Of a stretch of DNA of 15,427 nucleotides, positions 13,787-15,427 are shown piece after piece (position 1 is the first letter of the stretch; each line of letters opens with the position of its first letter). The position numbers and the translations under genes are program-made. The notes beneath the pieces were generated by a model. It was given only the letters and a program-made list of their open reading frames with translations. It was not told where the DNA came from and did no database searches. This stretch comes from an uncultured Ruminococcus sp. Its GTDB lineage: Bacteria > Bacillota > Clostridia > Oscillospirales > Ruminococcaceae. The DNA lies in contig CAMWRL010000019.1 in the NCBI GenBank assembly GCA_947176685.1, forward strand, positions 1 through 15,427, written 5' to 3'.

Positions 13787-15163
13787 TTATGCCATTTCTT
13801 CGGGGTGGAAAACTTCATCAAAGCGTTCAGCAGTCAGGAAGCCGAGTTCAACGCAGGCATCTTTAAGGGAAATATTGTCCTTGTAAGCTTTCTTGGCAGT
13901 TTTAGCGGCGTTTTCGTAACCGATATACGGATTGAGAGCAGTTACAAGCATAAGGGAATTATAAAGATTATGGTGCATTTTTTCCTTGTTAGCTTTTATG
14001 CCTACTGCGCAGTTTTTGTTGAAAGACATAATAGACTCTGCGAGAAGACGGGCTGACTGGAGGAAGTTATAAGCACATACAGGCATAAATACGTTGAGTT
14101 CAAAGTTGCCCTGAGATGCCGCCATACCAACTGCAACGTCATTGCCCATTACCTGTACGGCAACCATAGTAACCTGTTCGCACTGAGTCGGATTAACTTT
14201 TCCGGGCATAATAGATGAGCCGGGTTCGTTTTCCGGAATAAAGATTTCACCGAGACCGTCACGAGGTCCTGAAGCAAGCCATCTCACATCGTTGGCAATC
14301 TTCATCATATCAGCGGCAAGAGCCTTTAAAGCACCGTGAGCGAATACGATTTCGTCCTTTGATGTAAGGGAATGGAACTTGTTGGGAGCAGTAACGAAAG
14401 ACTTTCCGGAAATCTGGCTGATAGCTTCAGCGGCTTTTTCAGCAAAACCGGCAGGAGCGTTAAGACCTGTACCAACGGCAGTACCACCGAGAGCGAGTTC
14501 ACGGAGTTCCTCGACAGCAGAAAGGAGCATTTTCTTGTCCTTTTCAAGTGAAGACCTCCAGCCGCTTATTTCCTGAGAAAACTTAATCGGGGTAGCGTCC
14601 TGTAAGTGAGTACGTCCGCTTTTTACGATACCTTCGTTTTCCTGTTCAAGTCTCTTGAAAGTTTCGATAAGGGTATCAACAGCGGGGATAACCTTATCTT
14701 CAACGGCTATAACTGCGGCGATATGCATAGCAGTCGGGAAAGTATCGTTTGATGACTGGCTCATATTGATGTCGTCATTGGGGTGAAGAAGTTTAGCACC
14801 GGCGATTTCGTTACCTCTGTTTGCGATAACTTCGTTGGCATTCATATTGGACTGAGTGCCGCTTCCGGTCTGCCATACGACAAGCGGAAAATGTTCATTA
14901 AGAGAACCGCTTATAACTTCGTCACAAGCCTGAGATATAGCGGCAAGTTTCTGGTCTGTCATCTTTTCCGGCTTGACTGCGTGATTGGCAATAGCTGCGG
15001 CTTTTTTGAGGATTCCGAAAGCGTGAGTAATTTCTCTGGGCATAGTTTCGATACCTACGCCGATGAGGAAATTTTCATGACTTCTTTCGGTCTGGGCAGC
15101 CCAGTACTTGTCGGCTGGGACTTTTACTTCGCCCATAGAATCGTGTTCGATACGGTATTCCAT
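13787..15163 (-). CDS. fumC: Class II fumarase
   Basis: This 458-residue enzyme reversibly hydrates fumarate to malate and here probably runs toward fumarate to feed the reductase. It has the normal length and motifs of the family: TGSGTQSNMN at 99-108, GRTHLQDATPI at 183-193 with the catalytic-region histidine H186, and the signature loop GSSIMPGKVNP at 315-325 with catalytic serine S317. Aspartase and argininosuccinate lyase share the fold, but the TQCEQ following the signature and the overall match favour fumarase. Being class II it has no iron-sulfur cluster and is oxygen-stable. It is the first gene of the operon. GGGAG lies 12 bases before the ATG, a rather long spacing. The leader to the predicted transcription start is about 65 bases. 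Confidence 0.94.
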   Translation of the reverse strand: MEYRIEHDSMGEVKVPADKYWAAQTERSHENFLIGVGIETMPREITHAFGILKKAAAIANHAVKPEKMTDQKLAAISQACDEVISGSLNEHFPLVVWQTGSGTQSNMNANEVIANRGNEIAGAKLLHPNDDINMSQSSNDTFPTAMHIAAVIAVEDKVIPAVDTLIETFKRLEQENEGIVKSGRTHLQDATPIKFSQEISGWRSSLEKDKKMLLSAVEELRELALGGTAVGTGLNAPAGFAEKAAEAISQISGKSFVTAPNKFHSLTSKDEIVFAHGALKALAADMMKIANDVRWLASGPRDGLGEIFIPENEPGSSIMPGKVNPTQCEQVTMVAVQVMGNDVAVGMAASQGNFELNVFMPVCAYNFLQSARLLAESIMSFNKNCAVGIKANKEKMHHNLYNSLMLVTALNPYIGYENAAKTAKKAYKDNISLKDACVELGFLTAERFDEVFHPEEMA

Positions 15164-15203
15164 TTAAAATATCCACTCCCGAAAAAATTTTTTATAGTTG
15201 AAA

Positions 15204-15216
15204 ACGTTTGAAACGT
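15204..15216. promoter_or_regulatory. cre-like palindrome in the fumC leader
   Basis: ACGTTT-G-AAACGT is a perfect inverted repeat of 6-base arms lying just after the predicted transcription start. The overlapping plus-strand bases 15199-15212 match the CcpA cre consensus (TGWAANCGNTNWCA) at all but two positions. Carbon-catabolite control by roadblock is plausible, but the match is imperfect and another regulator could use it. Confidence 0.4.
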
Positions 15217-15234
15217 GTTTTTCATACAATTATA

Positions 15235-15263
15235 AGTATAACAGCAAGTGACGAGAATTTCAA
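15235..15263 (-). promoter_or_regulatory. Sigma-A promoter of the fumarate reductase operon
   Basis: On the minus strand, the -35 TTGAAA (15258-15263) and -10 TATACT (15235-15240) are separated by 17 bases, and TG one base before the -10 forms an extended element. Transcription should start near 15228. No other candidate of this quality lies before fumC, and the closely packed genes downstream suggest it drives the whole operon. Confidence 0.8.
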
Positions 15264-15274
15264 ATGCGGTTTAA

Positions 15275-15300
15275 GAATATTGATATTCGGATATTGATAT
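15275..15300. repeat. Palindrome and direct repeat upstream of the fumC promoter
   Basis: GAATAT-TG-ATATTC (15275-15288) is a perfect 14-base inverted repeat. Its core ATATTGATAT (15277-15286) recurs at 15291-15300, a 14-base period. It sits just upstream of the -35, where activators bind. The AT-richness weakens the case, but the exact repeat plus symmetry is notable. Confidence 0.4.
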
Positions 15301-15339
15301 AATATTAACAATAAGCTCCGGATATGCGCAAGGTTATAT

Positions 15340-15427
15340 CTGTCTCTTATACTCCTCTCCGCGCCCACTAGCCCGTACTAGATATCGTATGCCGTCTTCT
15401 GCTTGAAAAAAAAATGGGGGGGGGGGG
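15340..15427 (+). other. Sequencing adapter artefact (Nextera i7 adapter, index, poly-A, poly-G)
   Basis: Bases 15340-15373 match the Nextera transposase read-through beginning CTGTCTCTTATA, with about five substitutions, three of them A to C. CGTACTAG at 15374-15381 equals the Nextera N702 i7 index. Bases 15382-15405 match the Illumina flow-cell end (ending GCCGTCTTCTGCTTG) with one mismatch. Nine A, one T and twelve G follow; poly-G is the no-signal call of two-colour instruments. None of this is genomic. Confidence 0.97.

Noticed and set aside
1..15339. CRISPR arrays, tRNA, rRNA, insertion sequences or riboswitches
   Set aside because: No regularly spaced repeats, cloverleaf-like intergenic sequence, transposase frame or long structured leader was seen; intergenic gaps are all under about 180 bases.
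15406..15427. Poly-A/poly-G tract as a low-complexity repeat or contig-end biology
   Set aside because: It follows the Illumina flow-cell sequence directly and is the usual two-colour instrument artefact.

Overview
The window is one end of a metagenomic or draft-genome contig from an anaerobic Gram-positive bacterium of the Clostridia. Strong GGAGG-type ribosome binding sites, sigma-A-type promoters, oxygen-sensitive iron-sulfur flavoenzymes and a complete route from malate to succinate suggest a succinate-forming Ruminococcus or close relative. That taxonomic guess is inference from gene content. Every supported gene is on the minus strand, so the genes below are described from high to low coordinates.

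The last 88 bases (15340-15427) are not genomic. They are a Nextera/Illumina i7 adapter with its index, the flow-cell end, a poly-A run and a poly-G run. Genomic sequence ends at about 15339.

Bases 15339 to 4997, and probably on to 3606, hold one long operon: fumC, hdrB, hdrC, hdrA, flxD, flxC, flxB, flxA, frdB, frdA and then a transporter of the aspartate:alanine exchanger (AAE) family. From hdrB to frdA the genes overlap or lie at most 16 bases apart. A good promoter sits before fumC, with palindromes upstream and downstream of it. Read together, the genes encode a cytoplasmic succinate-forming module. Fumarase makes fumarate. A soluble, quinone-independent FrdAB reduces it. A complete FlxABCD-HdrABC NADH/heterodisulfide-reductase-type complex is placed to supply electrons. 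The AAE-type carrier probably exports succinate. Because HdrA-centred complexes are known electron bifurcators, the striking hypothesis is an NADH-dependent, ferredoxin-reducing (bifurcating) fumarate reductase. It would be analogous to the thiol:fumarate reductase of methanogens but with the parts split differently.

A terminator follows the transporter. A small gene of unknown function (3187-3555) comes directly after it, with no room for its own promoter, and has its own terminator.

Bases 3154 to 1 hold a second, more AT-rich and accessory-looking operon. A consensus promoter containing a perfect palindrome drives a small membrane protein, a 74-residue protein, a GNAT acetyltransferase fused to a cysteine-rich domain, and two tandem paralogous membrane-anchored ankyrin-like proteins. 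The second paralog is cut by the left edge. No tRNA, rRNA, CRISPR array, insertion sequence or intergenic stretch over 300 bases was seen.
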